64,000 bases of DNA, from assembly GCA_910586535.1 (NCBI GenBank), contig CAJUHS010000003.1, forward strand, positions 94,805 through 158,804, read 5' to 3'. The stretch is from an uncultured Oscillospiraceae bacterium (GTDB lineage: Bacteria; Bacillota; Clostridia; Oscillospirales; Ruminococcaceae). Shown piece after piece: positions 5,673 through 16,300 of this stretch (position 1 is the stretch's first letter; every line of letters begins with the position of its first letter). Both the position numbers and the translations under genes were made by a program. Below the pieces are notes generated by a model that saw only the letters and a program-made list of their open reading frames with translations, did no database searches and was not told where the DNA came from.

Positions 5673-8303
5673 TTACTTCTGATCCTTGATTGCAGCCTGT
5701 GCAGCAGCCAGTCTTGCGATAGGCACACGGAAAGGCGAGCATGATACGTATGTCATACCAAGCTTGTGGCAGAACTCAACGGATGTGGGATCGCCGCCGT
5801 GCTCACCGCAGATACCGATGTGCATTTCAGGACGAACCTTCTTGCCCAGAGTGATAGCCATTTCCATAAGCTTGCCAACGCCTGTCTGATCGAGCTTAGC
5901 AAACGGATCGTTCTCGAATATCTTAGCGTCATAGTAAGCGTCAAGGAACTTGCCTGCGTCGTCACGGGAGAAGCCGAAAGTCATCTGTGTAAGGTCGTTT
6001 GTACCGAAGCAGAAGAACTCGGCCTCCTTAGCGATCTCGTCGGCTGTAAGAGCGGCACGAGGAATCTCAATCATTGTACCAACCTCGTACTTCAGGTCAG
6101 CGCCAGCGTTCTTGATAACCTCGTCAGCGGTAGCTGTAACGATATCCTTAACGTACTTCAGCTCCTTGATTTCGCCAACCAGCGGGATCATGATCTCGGG
6201 TACGATGTTCCAGTCGGGGTGATTCTTCTTAACATTGATAGCAGCCTTGATAACAGCCTTTGTCTGCATCTTTGCGATCTCGGGGTATGTTACTGCAAGA
6301 CGGCATCCGCGGTGACCCATCATAGGGTTGAATTCGTGGAGGGAAGCGATGATAGCCTTGATGGTATCAACGGACTTGCCCTGAGACTTAGCAAGAGCCT
6401 CAATGTCGGCTTCCTCTGTGGGAACAAATTCGTGGAGAGGAGGATCCAGGAAACGGATAGTAACAGGGTTGCCCTCAAGAGCCTCGTAGAGAGCCTCGAA
6501 GTCGCTCTGCTGCATTGGTTCGATCTTATCAAGAGCAGCTTCTCTCTCTTCAACTGTATCGGAGCAGATCATCTCACGGAATGCAGCGATACGGTCAGCC
6601 TCAAAGAACATGTGCTCTGTACGGCAGAGACCGATGCCCTCTGCGCCAAGCTCGCGGGCTTTCTTAGCGTCCTTGGGAGTATCAGCGTTTGTTCTTACCT
6701 TAAGCTTTCTGTACTTGTCAGCCCAAGCCATGATCCTGCCGAACTCGCCTGCAATCTGAGCGTCAACGGTAGCGATCTGACCGTCGTAAATGTTACCTGT
6801 GGAGCCGTCGATTGAGATCCAGTCTCCCTCATGGTAGGTCTTGCCTGCCAGCTCGAACTTCTTGTTCTCTTCGTCCATATTGATAGCGGAGCAGCCGGAT
6901 ACGCAGCAGGTGCCCATACCGCGTGCAACAACGGCAGCGTGAGAAGTCATACCGCCGCGTACTGTCAGGATACCCTGGGAAGCTTTCATACCGGTGATGT
7001 CCTCGGGAGATGTTTCAAGACGAACAAGAACGACCTTTTCGCCCTTAGCCTTCCAAGCCTCTGCGTCCTCGGCTGTGAATACGATCTTACCGCAGGCAGC
7101 TCCGGGAGAAGCGCCCAGACCCTTTCCAACGGGTGTTGCAGCCTTAAGAGCAGCAGCGTCGAACTGGGGGTGGAGAAGCGTGTCAAGGTTTCTGGGGTCG
7201 ATCATAGCAACGGCTTCCTGCTCGGTTCTCATACCCTCGTCAACCAGGTCGCAGGCAATCTTAAGAGCAGCCTGAGCCGTTCTCTTACCGTTACGTGTCT
7301 GCAGCATATAAAGCTTGCCGTGCTCAACGGTGAACTCCATATCCTGCATATCGCGGTAGTGCTTTTCAAGTGTGGAGCAAACCTCTGTGAACTGCTTGAA
7401 AGCCTCGGGGAACTTCTGCTCCATCTCGTTGATGTGCATAGGCGTACGAACGCCTGCAACAACGTCCTCGCCCTGTGCGTTTGTGAGGAACTCGCCGAAC
7501 AGACCCTTTGCGCCCGTTGCGGGATCGCGTGTGAACGCAACGCCTGTACCGCAGTCGTCGCCCATGTTTCCGAACGCCATGGACTGTACGTTTACGGCAG
7601 TACCCCAGCTGTATGGGATATCGTTGTCGCGGCGGTAAACGTTAGCGCGGGGGTTGTCCCATGAACGGAAAACAGCCTTTACAGCGCCCATGAGCTGCTC
7701 CTTGGGATCGGAGGGGAAGTCCTGACCGATCTTGGACTTGTACTCAGTCTTGAACTGATTTGCAAGCTCCTTGAGGTCGTCGGCTGTAAGGTCAACGTCC
7801 TGCTTAACGCCTTTCTTTTCCTTCATGGCGTCGATGAGCTGCTCGAAGTATTTCTTGCCGACCTCCATAACAACGTCGGAATACATCTGGATAAATCTTC
7901 TGTAGCAGTCCCAAGCCCAGCGGGGGTTATTGGACTGCTTAGCCATGACATCAACAACGTCCTCGTTAAGACCCAGGTTGAGGATAGTATCCATCATACC
8001 GGGCATGGAAGCTCTTGCGCCGGAACGAACGGAAACGAGGAGAGGATTCTCCTTGTCGCCGAACTTCTTGCCTGTGATGCCTTCCATTTTTCCGATGTAC
8101 TCGTTTATCTCGGCGAATATCTCATCGTTGATCTTTCTGCCGTCCTCGTAGTACTGAGTACAAGCCTCGGTAGTGATAGTAAAGCCCTGGGGAACGGGGA
8201 GACCGATATTGGTCATTTCAGCAAGGTTTGCACCTTTACCGCCCAAAAGCTCTCTCATGTCTGCGTTTCCCTCGGAGAAGAGATAACAATATTTTTTTGC
8301 CAT
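5673..8303 (-). CDS. ppdK: Pyruvate, phosphate dikinase
   Basis: 876 residues, the normal size. It interconverts pyruvate, ATP and phosphate with PEP, AMP and PPi, and in anaerobic Firmicutes serves PPi-linked glycolysis. Visible are the N-terminal nucleotide-binding start (GGKGANLAEMT), the swivelling phosphohistidine domain with GGMTSHAAVVARGMG (equivalent to His455 of the Clostridium symbiosum enzyme), and the C-terminal PEP/pyruvate barrel with NDLTQMTFG and GICGEHGGDP, whose cysteine is the proton donor. The ATG at 8303 follows GGAGGTAATACC; the TTG five codons earlier overlaps that site and is not used. It has its own leader of about 110 bases and shares a control region with the divergent glmU unit. 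Confidence 0.97.
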   Translation of the reverse strand: MAKKYCYLFSEGNADMRELLGGKGANLAEMTNIGLPVPQGFTITTEACTQYYEDGRKINDEIFAEINEYIGKMEGITGKKFGDKENPLLVSVRSGARASMPGMMDTILNLGLNEDVVDVMAKQSNNPRWAWDCYRRFIQMYSDVVMEVGKKYFEQLIDAMKEKKGVKQDVDLTADDLKELANQFKTEYKSKIGQDFPSDPKEQLMGAVKAVFRSWDNPRANVYRRDNDIPYSWGTAVNVQSMAFGNMGDDCGTGVAFTRDPATGAKGLFGEFLTNAQGEDVVAGVRTPMHINEMEQKFPEAFKQFTEVCSTLEKHYRDMQDMEFTVEHGKLYMLQTRNGKRTAQAALKIACDLVDEGMRTEQEAVAMIDPRNLDTLLHPQFDAAALKAATPVGKGLGASPGAACGKIVFTAEDAEAWKAKGEKVVLVRLETSPEDITGMKASQGILTVRGGMTSHAAVVARGMGTCCVSGCSAINMDEENKKFELAGKTYHEGDWISIDGSTGNIYDGQIATVDAQIAGEFGRIMAWADKYRKLKVRTNADTPKDAKKARELGAEGIGLCRTEHMFFEADRIAAFREMICSDTVEEREAALDKIEPMQQSDFEALYEALEGNPVTIRFLDPPLHEFVPTEEADIEALAKSQGKSVDTIKAIIASLHEFNPMMGHRGCRLAVTYPEIAKMQTKAVIKAAINVKKNHPDWNIVPEIMIPLVGEIKELKYVKDIVTATADEVIKNAGADLKYEVGTMIEIPRAALTADEIAKEAEFFCFGTNDLTQMTFGFSRDDAGKFLDAYYDAKIFENDPFAKLDQTGVGKLMEMAITLGKKVRPEMHIGICGEHGGDPTSVEFCHKLGMTYVSCSPFRVPIARLAAAQAAIKDQK

Positions 8304-8420
8304 TGGTATTACCTCCAAAAATAAAATTTATTCGTGCAACGCTGCAAGCAACACAACGGGGGTACGAACATACTGCTTGTACCAATTTTTGGCATTACAT
8401 TTTTGCACGACCATAATAAT

Positions 8421-8449
8421 ATTATAACAGATAATCCTTCCATTTTCCA
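8421..8449 (-). promoter_or_regulatory. Probable ppdK promoter
   Basis: On the minus strand TATAAT (8421-8426) with TGGAAA (8444-8449) 17 bases upstream; the -10 is perfect and the -35 weak, as expected for a regulated promoter. Confidence 0.5.
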
Positions 8450-8481
8450 TACTGATTGGCAGGAAATTTAAGCGCCATTTT

Positions 8482-8498
8482 TTGTGCAACTTGCACAA
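8482..8498. promoter_or_regulatory. Perfect palindrome between ppdK and glmU
   Basis: TTGTGCAA-C-TTGCACAA, 8-base arms with one central base. It lies about 35 bases upstream of the ppdK -35 box and about the same distance from the glmU -35, so it could be an operator for either. It resembles but does not match Rex sites (TTGTGA-type, 18 bases). Confidence 0.5.
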
Positions 8499-8533
8499 TA
8501 AAGCCAAAGCATGGAGAAAACCTTGCTTTCCTC

Positions 8534-8562
8534 TTGAAAATTGTTTCATTTTATGGCATAAT
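8534..8562 (+). promoter_or_regulatory. Promoter of the glmU-prs-pth-mfd unit
   Basis: TTGAAA (8534-8539) and CATAAT (8557-8562), spacer 17. The leader to glmU is about 230 bases and can fold: AAGCCTG/CAGGCTT arms (about 8655 and 8702) and AAACGG/CCGTTT just before a run of T. No riboswitch class is recognised. Confidence 0.6.
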
Positions 8563-8797
8563 GTATAGTATACGATTGGCAGAGGATAATTGACGGCTTT
8601 ATTGAGATTACGGTATTATGAACGGGGCCGCCGATGTTGCGGATAACTATACCGAAGCCTGTCCCGGAGTAACGGAAACCGCACGGTTAATACCCTGCGG
8701 GTCAGGCTTTAAAAACGGCGTATGCTCCGTTTGCAGCGTACTTTTTAATGTAATGTCAATGACGCAAAAATATAAACTTGATTTTAGGAGTCTTTTT

Positions 8798-10183
8798 ATG
8801 AATGGATCAAACTGCTCCGTCATTCTGGCGGGAGGACAGGGAAAACGAATGAAGTCGGAGCTTCCCAAGCCTATGTTCGAGGTTCTGGGCGAGCCTATGC
8901 TTGAATGGGTGATGACCGCCTGCGAGGACGCGGACGTTAAAGATATGTGCATCGTAAAGGGCTTTGGCGCCGAGATAATCGAAAACTATGTGGGAGACCG
9001 CTGCACAACAGTTTTGCAGCCCCAGCGCATGGGTACCGGTCACGCTGTTATGATGGCTGTGGACTGGTTAAAGAAACGTCTTGACGGAAACGTTCTCATT
9101 CTCTGCGGAGACGCTCCCTTTATCGACAGCGGAACCATTACCGCCGCTTTGGAACAGCACACAAGTCAGGGAAACGCCGTTACTATAATAACCTCCGAAG
9201 TCAAGGATCCGACGGGCTACGGACGTATCCTCCGCGGCGCAAACGGAGTTACCGGAATAGTTGAGGAAAAGGACGCAACTGCCGAGCAGAAAGCGATCCG
9301 AGAGATAAATTCTGGAGCGTACTGGTTCAAAACAAAGCACCTTCTTGAAGCCCTGAACGAAATAAAGCCCAACAATTCACAGGGGGAATATTATCTTACC
9401 GATTCTGTTTATATACTTATCAGCCGCGGTCTGAGAGCGGACGCTTATGTTTCCCCCAACCACAGCGTTGTAATGGGCGCAAACGACCGCAAGGGGCTGC
9501 TGAAGCTGAACGATACCGCAAGAAAAGCCGTTATCGAAAGGCTCATGGACGACGGAGTGGAGTTCCTCTGCACCGACGGAGTATCCATTGGAAGAAACGT
9601 AAAGGCAGGCGCAGGCACTAAGATTTTGCAGGGTACTATCCTGCGGGGAAATACCGTTATCGGCGACAACTGCGTGATAGGGCCGAACTGTCTTATCGAG
9701 GACTGCACAGTGGGGGACGGCGTAACGTTAAACAGTGTTCAGGCGTATCAGTCTCAAATTGACGACGGCGCAAAAATCGGGCCTTTCGTACACATCAGAC
9801 CCGGCAGCCATATTATGGCAAGGGTCAAAATAGGCGACTTTGTGGAGGTCAAGAACTCCGTTATCGGAGAAAAAACTTCTGTTTCCCACCTCACCTATGT
9901 GGGGGACAGCGACGTTGGCTCCAACGTAAATTTCGGCTGCGGCGTTGTAACGGTCAACTACGACGGCGAGAACAAGCACCGCATTTCCATAGACGACAAT
10001 GCTTTTATCGGCTGCAATACAAATCTTGTGGCTCCCGTAAAGATCGGCAAAAGCGCCTACACCGCAGCGGGAACAACTGTCACAAAGGACGTTCCCGACG
10101 GTGCGCTGGCAATAGAAAGAGGTCCTCTGAACTTTAAGGAGGGCTTCGGCGACAAGCGGCTGAAAAGCAGGAACAAGAAGTAA
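8798..10183 (+). CDS. glmU: Bifunctional UDP-GlcNAc pyrophosphorylase/GlcN-1-P acetyltransferase
   Basis: 461 residues. It makes UDP-N-acetylglucosamine for peptidoglycan in the cytoplasm. The N-terminal uridylyltransferase domain has LAGGQGKRMKSELPK (residues about 10-24), and CGDAPFID; the C-terminal left-handed beta-helix has hexapeptide repeats (VIGDNCVIGPNCLI) and the acetyltransferase segment around HLTYVGDSDVG and NYDG. TAGGAG precedes the ATG at 8798; the frame is open for 60 codons further upstream, but those codons have no ribosome site. prs follows two genes later, as in Bacillus where glmU and prs are adjacent. Confidence 0.96.
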   Translation: MNGSNCSVILAGGQGKRMKSELPKPMFEVLGEPMLEWVMTACEDADVKDMCIVKGFGAEIIENYVGDRCTTVLQPQRMGTGHAVMMAVDWLKKRLDGNVLILCGDAPFIDSGTITAALEQHTSQGNAVTIITSEVKDPTGYGRILRGANGVTGIVEEKDATAEQKAIREINSGAYWFKTKHLLEALNEIKPNNSQGEYYLTDSVYILISRGLRADAYVSPNHSVVMGANDRKGLLKLNDTARKAVIERLMDDGVEFLCTDGVSIGRNVKAGAGTKILQGTILRGNTVIGDNCVIGPNCLIEDCTVGDGVTLNSVQAYQSQIDDGAKIGPFVHIRPGSHIMARVKIGDFVEVKNSVIGEKTSVSHLTYVGDSDVGSNVNFGCGVVTVNYDGENKHRISIDDNAFIGCNTNLVAPVKIGKSAYTAAGTTVTKDVPDGALAIERGPLNFKEGFGDKRLKSRNKK

Positions 10184-10256
10184 TCAATAGCTTTTGTTTC
10201 GTCTTCGCCAAGCAATATCGAGCAATATAGCAATATAAAGAAGCGAGCGTACCGAT

Positions 10257-11390
10257 ATGTCCGAAATGAAAATTTCCCTGCAATTTGAGGGCGAAAAGCT
10301 CCTTGAGGCGGCTGATATCTCTTTTGACGAAAACGTCGCAAAGCTTTCCTTTATCCTTAACAGCGGACTTGAAATAAGCAGTATATCCTGCAATGAAAAT
10401 CCTGTCCCCATAACGGTGGAATCGATATACGAACCGCTGTTCTGCGCCGAGGTGAAAAAGTATTCCGTAACGTGCGGCGCCGGTTTTAGCAGAGTAAAAA
10501 TTTGCTGCGGCGGAAGAATAAGCGGCTGGCACAATGTTATAACCGAAGACATTATCGAGCTTAACCGCTACGGAGTATGGTTCCCATGCGGGCTGTCCCA
10601 AAGCGCAGATATATCCGCCGAAATAAGCGGCTGCGGAGAGTATTTTCTTGTAAAGGGCAAACCTGACGGCAGACTGTGGCGTTACAGCGCAGGCGAATGG
10701 GATATGAACCTTATACTATACAGAAAAAGCGTGCTGAAAACTGCGTCGGGAAAACACATAAGCATTTACTATGCTGACGGTTCTCTTAACGGGGCTGCCG
10801 AGTTCTCGAAAAATGTTTTTGAGGACGTTCTGGATTACTACACAAAGGAGCTTTTCCAACGCGGTTATGACAAGCATACCGAAATGGCGTGTCTGTATCC
10901 CGCACTGACAAGCGGCGGAGCCTATAAGCGGGACGGTCTTATCGTCTGCATTTCTCCCGGTACGGACGAAAAAGAAGCTGTTACGGTAAACGCCCACGAG
11001 CTTGCCCATGAATGGTGCAGCGGCGCGGACTGCGTAAGCTGGGAGGACTGGCTGAACGAGACAACGGCGGAATGGTCAATGCTGCTGTACTGTCTTGACA
11101 GAGGCAAGACCGATATTTTTGACGCAATGATCGGGGAGCATTTGGCAAAAGCTCCCGGTCTGCCGCCAATAAAAACCGCGGACGACAGCCGTCCCGAGGG
11201 TGTGCATACCAAGGGCACGGTACTGTTTTACGAGCTGTTCAAAGCGTTCGGAGCGAAAACAATAAAGTCAATAATAAAAATTTTCATCGGACTTGACATA
11301 AAGACCACCGAAAGGCTTCTTGAAGAAATGGGAAATCAGGGCTTGTCCGAAGCTGCCGCCGCGCTTGAAAAAGGTCTTGCAGAAATATAG
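10257..11390 (+). CDS. M1-like zinc metallopeptidase (gluzincin)
   Basis: 377 residues, no signal peptide. HELAHEW (residues 247-253) is a zinc HExxH motif and WLNETTAEW supplies the third ligand Glu268, with 16 residues between them instead of the 18 usual in M1 aminopeptidases. The exopeptidase signature GAMEN is absent; the matching place reads GGAYKRD. The protein is much shorter than typical M1 enzymes and keeps mainly the N-terminal beta domain and the catalytic domain. It sits 73 bases after glmU and just over 100 before prs, on the same strand, so cotranscription is likely. The substrate is unknown; absence of GAMEN argues against a normal aminopeptidase. The ATG at 10266 is an alternative start. 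Confidence 0.75.
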   Translation: MSEMKISLQFEGEKLLEAADISFDENVAKLSFILNSGLEISSISCNENPVPITVESIYEPLFCAEVKKYSVTCGAGFSRVKICCGGRISGWHNVITEDIIELNRYGVWFPCGLSQSADISAEISGCGEYFLVKGKPDGRLWRYSAGEWDMNLILYRKSVLKTASGKHISIYYADGSLNGAAEFSKNVFEDVLDYYTKELFQRGYDKHTEMACLYPALTSGGAYKRDGLIVCISPGTDEKEAVTVNAHELAHEWCSGADCVSWEDWLNETTAEWSMLLYCLDRGKTDIFDAMIGEHLAKAPGLPPIKTADDSRPEGVHTKGTVLFYELFKAFGAKTIKSIIKIFIGLDIKTTERLLEEMGNQGLSEAAAALEKGLAEI

Positions 11391-11503
11391 AGATATAAAA
11401 ATTTTGGGAACATAATTCACCGCGCCGTACAGCGGTGCGGGATAACATAAAAGCAGCATAAAAATCCACTCAATTACCAATTTTGAAAAGGGGACTTCTA
11501 AAA

Positions 11504-12466
11504 ATGAATCTTCACGGCAAGGATATCAAAATCTTTACGGCCAACTCCAATCCCAAGGTCGCAAATGAGATCGCAAAGGAACTGGGACTTCCGCTGGGCG
11601 AATCCGAGGTAGTAACGTTTTCCGACGGCGAAGTAAACGTGTCCATAAAGGAAAGCGTGCGCGGCTCGGACGTTTTTGTGGTGCAGTCCACAAGCTCTCC
11701 GGTAAACGACCACCTAATGGAGCTGCTTATTATGATCGACGCTTTCAAGAGAGCCTCGGCGGGACGCATTACTGCGGTAATACCCTATATGGGGTACGCC
11801 CGTCAGGACAGAAAGGCAAAGGCGAGAGACCCGATCTCCGCAAAGCTTGTAGCCGATCTTATCTCCGTAGCGGGCGCGGACAGAGTGCTTTCAATGGATC
11901 TGCACTGCTCCCAGATACAGGGCTTTTTCAATATCCCCGTTGATCATCTTCTCGGCGTACCTATCCTTGCCCCCTATTTTGTGGAAAAATTCAAGGACTG
12001 CAAGGACGACGTTATGGTAGTGTCCCCGGACTTAGGCTCTGTAACGAGAGCGAGAAACTTTGCACAGCGGCTGGGAGTGCCGTTTGCCATTGTTGACAAA
12101 CGCCGTCAGAAAGCCAATGTGTGCGAGGTAATGAACATTATCGGCGACGTAAGCGGCAAAAGCGTTATTCTTGTGGACGACATGATAGACACTGCGGGAA
12201 CTCTCTGCAACGCGGCGAAAGCGATTCTCGACATTGGCGGAGCGAAAGAGGTATACGCCTGCGCGACCCACGGCGTTTTGTCGGGACCCGCCATAGACCG
12301 CATCAGGGACAGCGTTATAAAGGAGCTTGTGCTGCTTGATACCATTGCTCTGCCCGAGGAAAAGAAGCTTGACAAGATCACGGTGCTTCCAGTTGCTCCC
12401 GTTTTTGCACAGGCTATACAGCGCATTTATGCGGATAAGCCTGTATCTCCCCTTTTCAACACCTGA
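11504..12466 (+). CDS. prs: Ribose-phosphate pyrophosphokinase
   Basis: 320 residues, normal for class I enzymes. It makes PRPP from ribose 5-phosphate and ATP for nucleotide, histidine and tryptophan synthesis. Seen are the N-terminal FSDGEVNV and the ATP region (GYARQDRKAK, with the flexible-loop residues), the metal/ribose histidine in SMDLHCSQIQGFF, and the PRPP loop ILVDDMIDTAGTL. The ATG at 11504 follows AAAGGGGA; a TTG reading at 11483 has no site. It is part of the glmU-pth-mfd strand. Confidence 0.97.
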   Translation: MNLHGKDIKIFTANSNPKVANEIAKELGLPLGESEVVTFSDGEVNVSIKESVRGSDVFVVQSTSSPVNDHLMELLIMIDAFKRASAGRITAVIPYMGYARQDRKAKARDPISAKLVADLISVAGADRVLSMDLHCSQIQGFFNIPVDHLLGVPILAPYFVEKFKDCKDDVMVVSPDLGSVTRARNFAQRLGVPFAIVDKRRQKANVCEVMNIIGDVSGKSVILVDDMIDTAGTLCNAAKAILDIGGAKEVYACATHGVLSGPAIDRIRDSVIKELVLLDTIALPEEKKLDKITVLPVAPVFAQAIQRIYADKPVSPLFNT

Positions 12467-12500
12467 TATTTTATATTTTTTACAGCAGAATATTTTTATC

Positions 12501-12533
12501 GGCACGTATTCCGTTTTTATTGGGGTACGTGCC
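12501..12533. terminator. Hairpin after prs
   Basis: GGCACGTA (12501-12508) pairs with TACGTGCC (12526-12533). No T run follows on the plus strand, so it may be an attenuating or processing hairpin in the 276-base prs-pth gap, which otherwise shows nothing. Confidence 0.35.
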
Positions 12534-12742
12534 GGAAGTGTTGTAGCTGCTGCTTTCTATTTTGACCGGACTTTCTGTTTGCTTTGTCTTGAATGGTTGT
12601 CCCTCGCACTCGCGCACTAACTATAAAATACAATAATAAATCAAGACATAGCAAAAGAAAAGTCCGCACCCGAAACTACATCCACGGCAAAGAAATTCAA
12701 GACACAAACAAAAGAAAAACTCCCCCGAAAGGAACGTCTCAA

Positions 12743-13369
12743 ATGAGCATTTTCGACGTCTTTAACCAACTAAACAAAGAAAAACCCGAACCCGCAGGTC
12801 AGCCCGACTATATAATAGCGGGACTGGGAAACCCGGGCGAAAAATACGAAAACACCCGCCACAACGCAGGCTTTATGGCTCTTGACAGGCTTGCGGAAAA
12901 ATGCGGAGTGCAACTGAAAAAAATACGCTTCAAATCCCTGACTGCCGTTGCTGCGGTGAACGGCGTTGCCTGTCTGCTGATGAAGCCCGCTACCTTTATG
13001 AACAACAGCGGCGAAGCGATAGTTGAAGCCATGAATTTCTATAAAATCCCCCCCGAAAGGGTTATAATATGCTTTGACGATATAAGTCTGGAGCCCTCCC
13101 ACATCCGCATTCGGCGCAAAGGCTCGGACGGCGGTCACAACGGCATGAAATCCATAATCTACCTGACTGGCTTCGACACGTTCCAGCGGATAAAAATAGG
13201 CGTGGGAGCAAAACCCCGCAAGGACTACAACCTTGCGGACTGGGTGCTGTCCCGCTTTACCGACGAGGAAAAAAAGCTTATGGCTGAGGGTACCGAAAAA
13301 GCGGTATCATCACTGGAGCTTATGGTAAAGGACAAAACAAGCGAAGCCATGAACAAATACAATTCGTAA
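12743..13369 (+). CDS. pth: Peptidyl-tRNA hydrolase
   Basis: 208 residues. It releases peptides from prematurely dropped peptidyl-tRNA. The family signature GLGNPGEKYENTRHNAGF includes the catalytic histidine; later MKPATFMNNSG and FDDISLEPSHIRIR with GGHNG are all present. The ATG at 12743 is preceded by GAAAGGAAC. About 22 extra N-terminal residues (FDVFNQLNKEKPEPAG) precede the conserved core, longer than the usual enzyme. mfd follows after 25 bases, the classic pth-mfd pair. Confidence 0.95.
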   Translation: MSIFDVFNQLNKEKPEPAGQPDYIIAGLGNPGEKYENTRHNAGFMALDRLAEKCGVQLKKIRFKSLTAVAAVNGVACLLMKPATFMNNSGEAIVEAMNFYKIPPERVIICFDDISLEPSHIRIRRKGSDGGHNGMKSIIYLTGFDTFQRIKIGVGAKPRKDYNLADWVLSRFTDEEKKLMAEGTEKAVSSLELMVKDKTSEAMNKYNS

Positions 13370-13394
13370 TTTTATCTTCTAATTGGAGTCTTTT

Positions 13395-16300
13395 ATGGCA
13401 AATATTTTTAAAAAGGCAATAGAAAACTTTGCTCCGTACAAGGATATGCTCGACTCTCTTGAAAGGGGACAGACCCCCGTTTCGGTGTCGGGCGTTTCGG
13501 CTGTACACAAGGCGCACTTTGCCCTCGGACTGAGAAAAAAATCTCCGGTGCTGATGATATGCGACAGCGAGGCTTCCGCTTCAAAGCTTGCGGAGGATAT
13601 CAACGCTCTGTCGGGAGAGACCTGCGCCTTTCCGTATCCCGCAAAGGACTTCTCCTTTACGCCCGCAGAGACCGTTTCCCGTGAGTACGAGCATATACGT
13701 CTCGGGGTACTCAGCCGCCTTGCTTCGGACGAACCGAACATTTTTATCTGCGCCTCCGCCGAAGCCGCAATGCAGAGAACAATACCAAAAAGCGCGCTGC
13801 TGCCCCGTACGGTCACAATTGAAGCGGGGGAAACAGTCGACCTTGCCGAGCTTGCGGCTGGACTTATCGCGGCAGGCTACAGCCGCTGCGATAAAGCCGA
13901 GGGGGCGAGCCAGTTCTCAATCCGCGGCTCAATCGCTGATATTTTTCCCGTAGGCAGTTCCGCGCCTGTGCGCATAGAGCTTTGGGGGGACGAGATAGAC
14001 ACCCTTTCCTATTTCGACACCGAGTCCCAGCGGCGTACCGACCCTGTTGACAGGATACGCATAACCCCCGCTATGGAAGTGCTTTTCGACAGTCCAGAAA
14101 TACTTGCCGAAACTCTGGAAAATCTGTCGGCTTCACTGCGGGGAAAACGCGCCGACGCCGCGAAAGCCGCTCTGACGCGGGATTCCGACCGCGTCAGAAA
14201 CGGTCTGGAGCTTGGCAACATCGACAAATATATGCCCCTCGCCTACGAGTCGCCCGCTCTTATTTTCGACTATCTTTCCGAGGACAGCCCCGTGGTTTTC
14301 TGCGAGTACCGGAACTGCCTTGAAAAGGCAAAGAACGTTTCCGCACAGCATGCTGAGGACTTAAAGATACTTCTTGAATCGGGTGAGCTTTGCAAGGGTC
14401 TGGAAGGCTATCTTGCGGACTTCGGCGAAGTATGCTCAAAGGCGGGACAGTTCCCTTTGGTGCACTTTGACACCTTTCTCCGCGGCGGGGACGACCTGCG
14501 GTTCAAGCGGCTGATATCAGTTACCGCCAATCAGACAGCCCCCTGGGGCGGCGAAATACGTCAGCTTATAGAAGACCTGCACAACGCACGTGAGAACGGC
14601 TACTCTGCGATAGTCCTTGCGGGATCGGAAAAAACCCTGCCCATTATCGCAAAGGATCTGAGCGAAGAGGGGATAAGCTGCGGTATAATGACCGAAAATT
14701 CCGAACCGAAAGCGGGTACTGTCCTGCTTGCTACAGGCTCGGTAAGCGCGGGTTACGATTACCCCGACATCAAAACCATGCTTATCACCCAAGCGCGTGC
14801 AATGTCCTCAAAAAAGAAGTTCCGCAAAGCCAAGAAAGGGGAGGAAATAAAGTCCCTGTCGGACATCACGGCAGGGGACTTAGTCGTACACGCTCTTCAC
14901 GGAATCGGTAAATTCGCCGGCATACGCAAGCTTGAAATGGAGGGCATAGCAAAGGATTACATCACCATTCAGTACGCGGGTACGGACGTTCTGTACGTAC
15001 CCGTAAACCAGCTTGACATGGTGTCGAAATATATAGGTCCGCGGGACAACGGCGCGGTGAAGCTGAACAAGCTGTCCTCAATGGAGTGGCAGAAAACGAG
15101 AAACCGCGTAAAAAAGGCTGTCAAGGACATGGCAGACGAGCTTATCAGGCTTTACGCCAAGCGCAGTCAGACCCCCGGCTTTGCCTTTTCCGAGGACGAC
15201 GACTGGCAGCGCGACTTTGAGACGAGATTCCCTTACACCGAGACCGACGACCAGCTCCGCTCCGTGCAGGAGATAAAGGAGGATATGCAGAAACCTGTGC
15301 CCATGGACAGACTTCTGTGCGGCGACGTTGGCTTCGGCAAGACGGAGGTGGCGTTCCGCGCAGCGTTCAAATGCATGGAGGACGGCAAGCAGTGCGCGGT
15401 CTTAGCGCCTACAACGGTACTGGCATGGCAGCACTACCAGACCGCACTGAAGCGGTTCGAGCACTTCCCCATGAAGATAGAGCTTCTGTCCCGGTTCAGG
15501 ACTCCCAAACAGCAGGAGGAAATTTTAAAGCAGCTCAAAAACGGCGAAATAGACATGATAATCGGCACTCACCGGCTTGTCCAGAAGGACGTTAAGTTTA
15601 AAAGCCTCGGGCTTGCAATAATCGACGAGGAGCAGCGGTTCGGTGTCGCCCACAAAGAGCGGTTCAAGGAGACATTTTCGGGCGTGGACGTTCTCACCCT
15701 TTCCGCAACGCCCATACCACGCACCCTCAATATGGCGATGAGCGGTATCCGAGACATGAGCGTTATTGAAGAGCCGCCCGTAGACCGACACCCCGTCCAG
15801 ACCTATGTTATCGAGCACAACAAGGGAGTTATCGCGCAGGCTATAACAAAGGAGCTTCGCCGCGGCGGTCAGGCGTACTATATCCATAACCGTATAGACA
15901 GTATAGATCTGTGCGCGGCAAAATTGCAGGAAATGGTTCCCGACGCGCGCATAGGGGTTGCTCACGGCCAGACGGGAGAGGAGCGGCTGTCGGAAATATG
16001 GCGGCAGCTTATCGAACACGAGATAGATATTCTCGTCTGCACTACCATTATAGAAACAGGCGTTGACGTACCCAACGTAAACACCCTTGTTATCGAGGAC
16101 GCAGACAGACTGGGGCTTTCCCAGCTCTATCAGCTCCGCGGCCGCGTGGGACGCTCCAACAGGCGGGCGTTTGCATACTTTACGTTCAGGCGCGGCAAGG
16201 CTCTGACGGAGATAGCCGCCCGCCGTCTGGACGCTATACGCGAGTTCACCCAGTTCGGCAGCGGCTTCCGCATTGCAATGCGCGACCTTGAGATACGTGG

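Noticed and set aside
5766..7664. Long open frames on the plus strand across ppdK
   Set aside because: They are shadows of the ppdK reading frame; no ribosome sites, no family resemblance.
8482..8498. Rex operator near ppdK
   Set aside because: Arm sequence TTGTGCAA and one-base spacer differ from the Rex site, so I call it only an unassigned palindrome.
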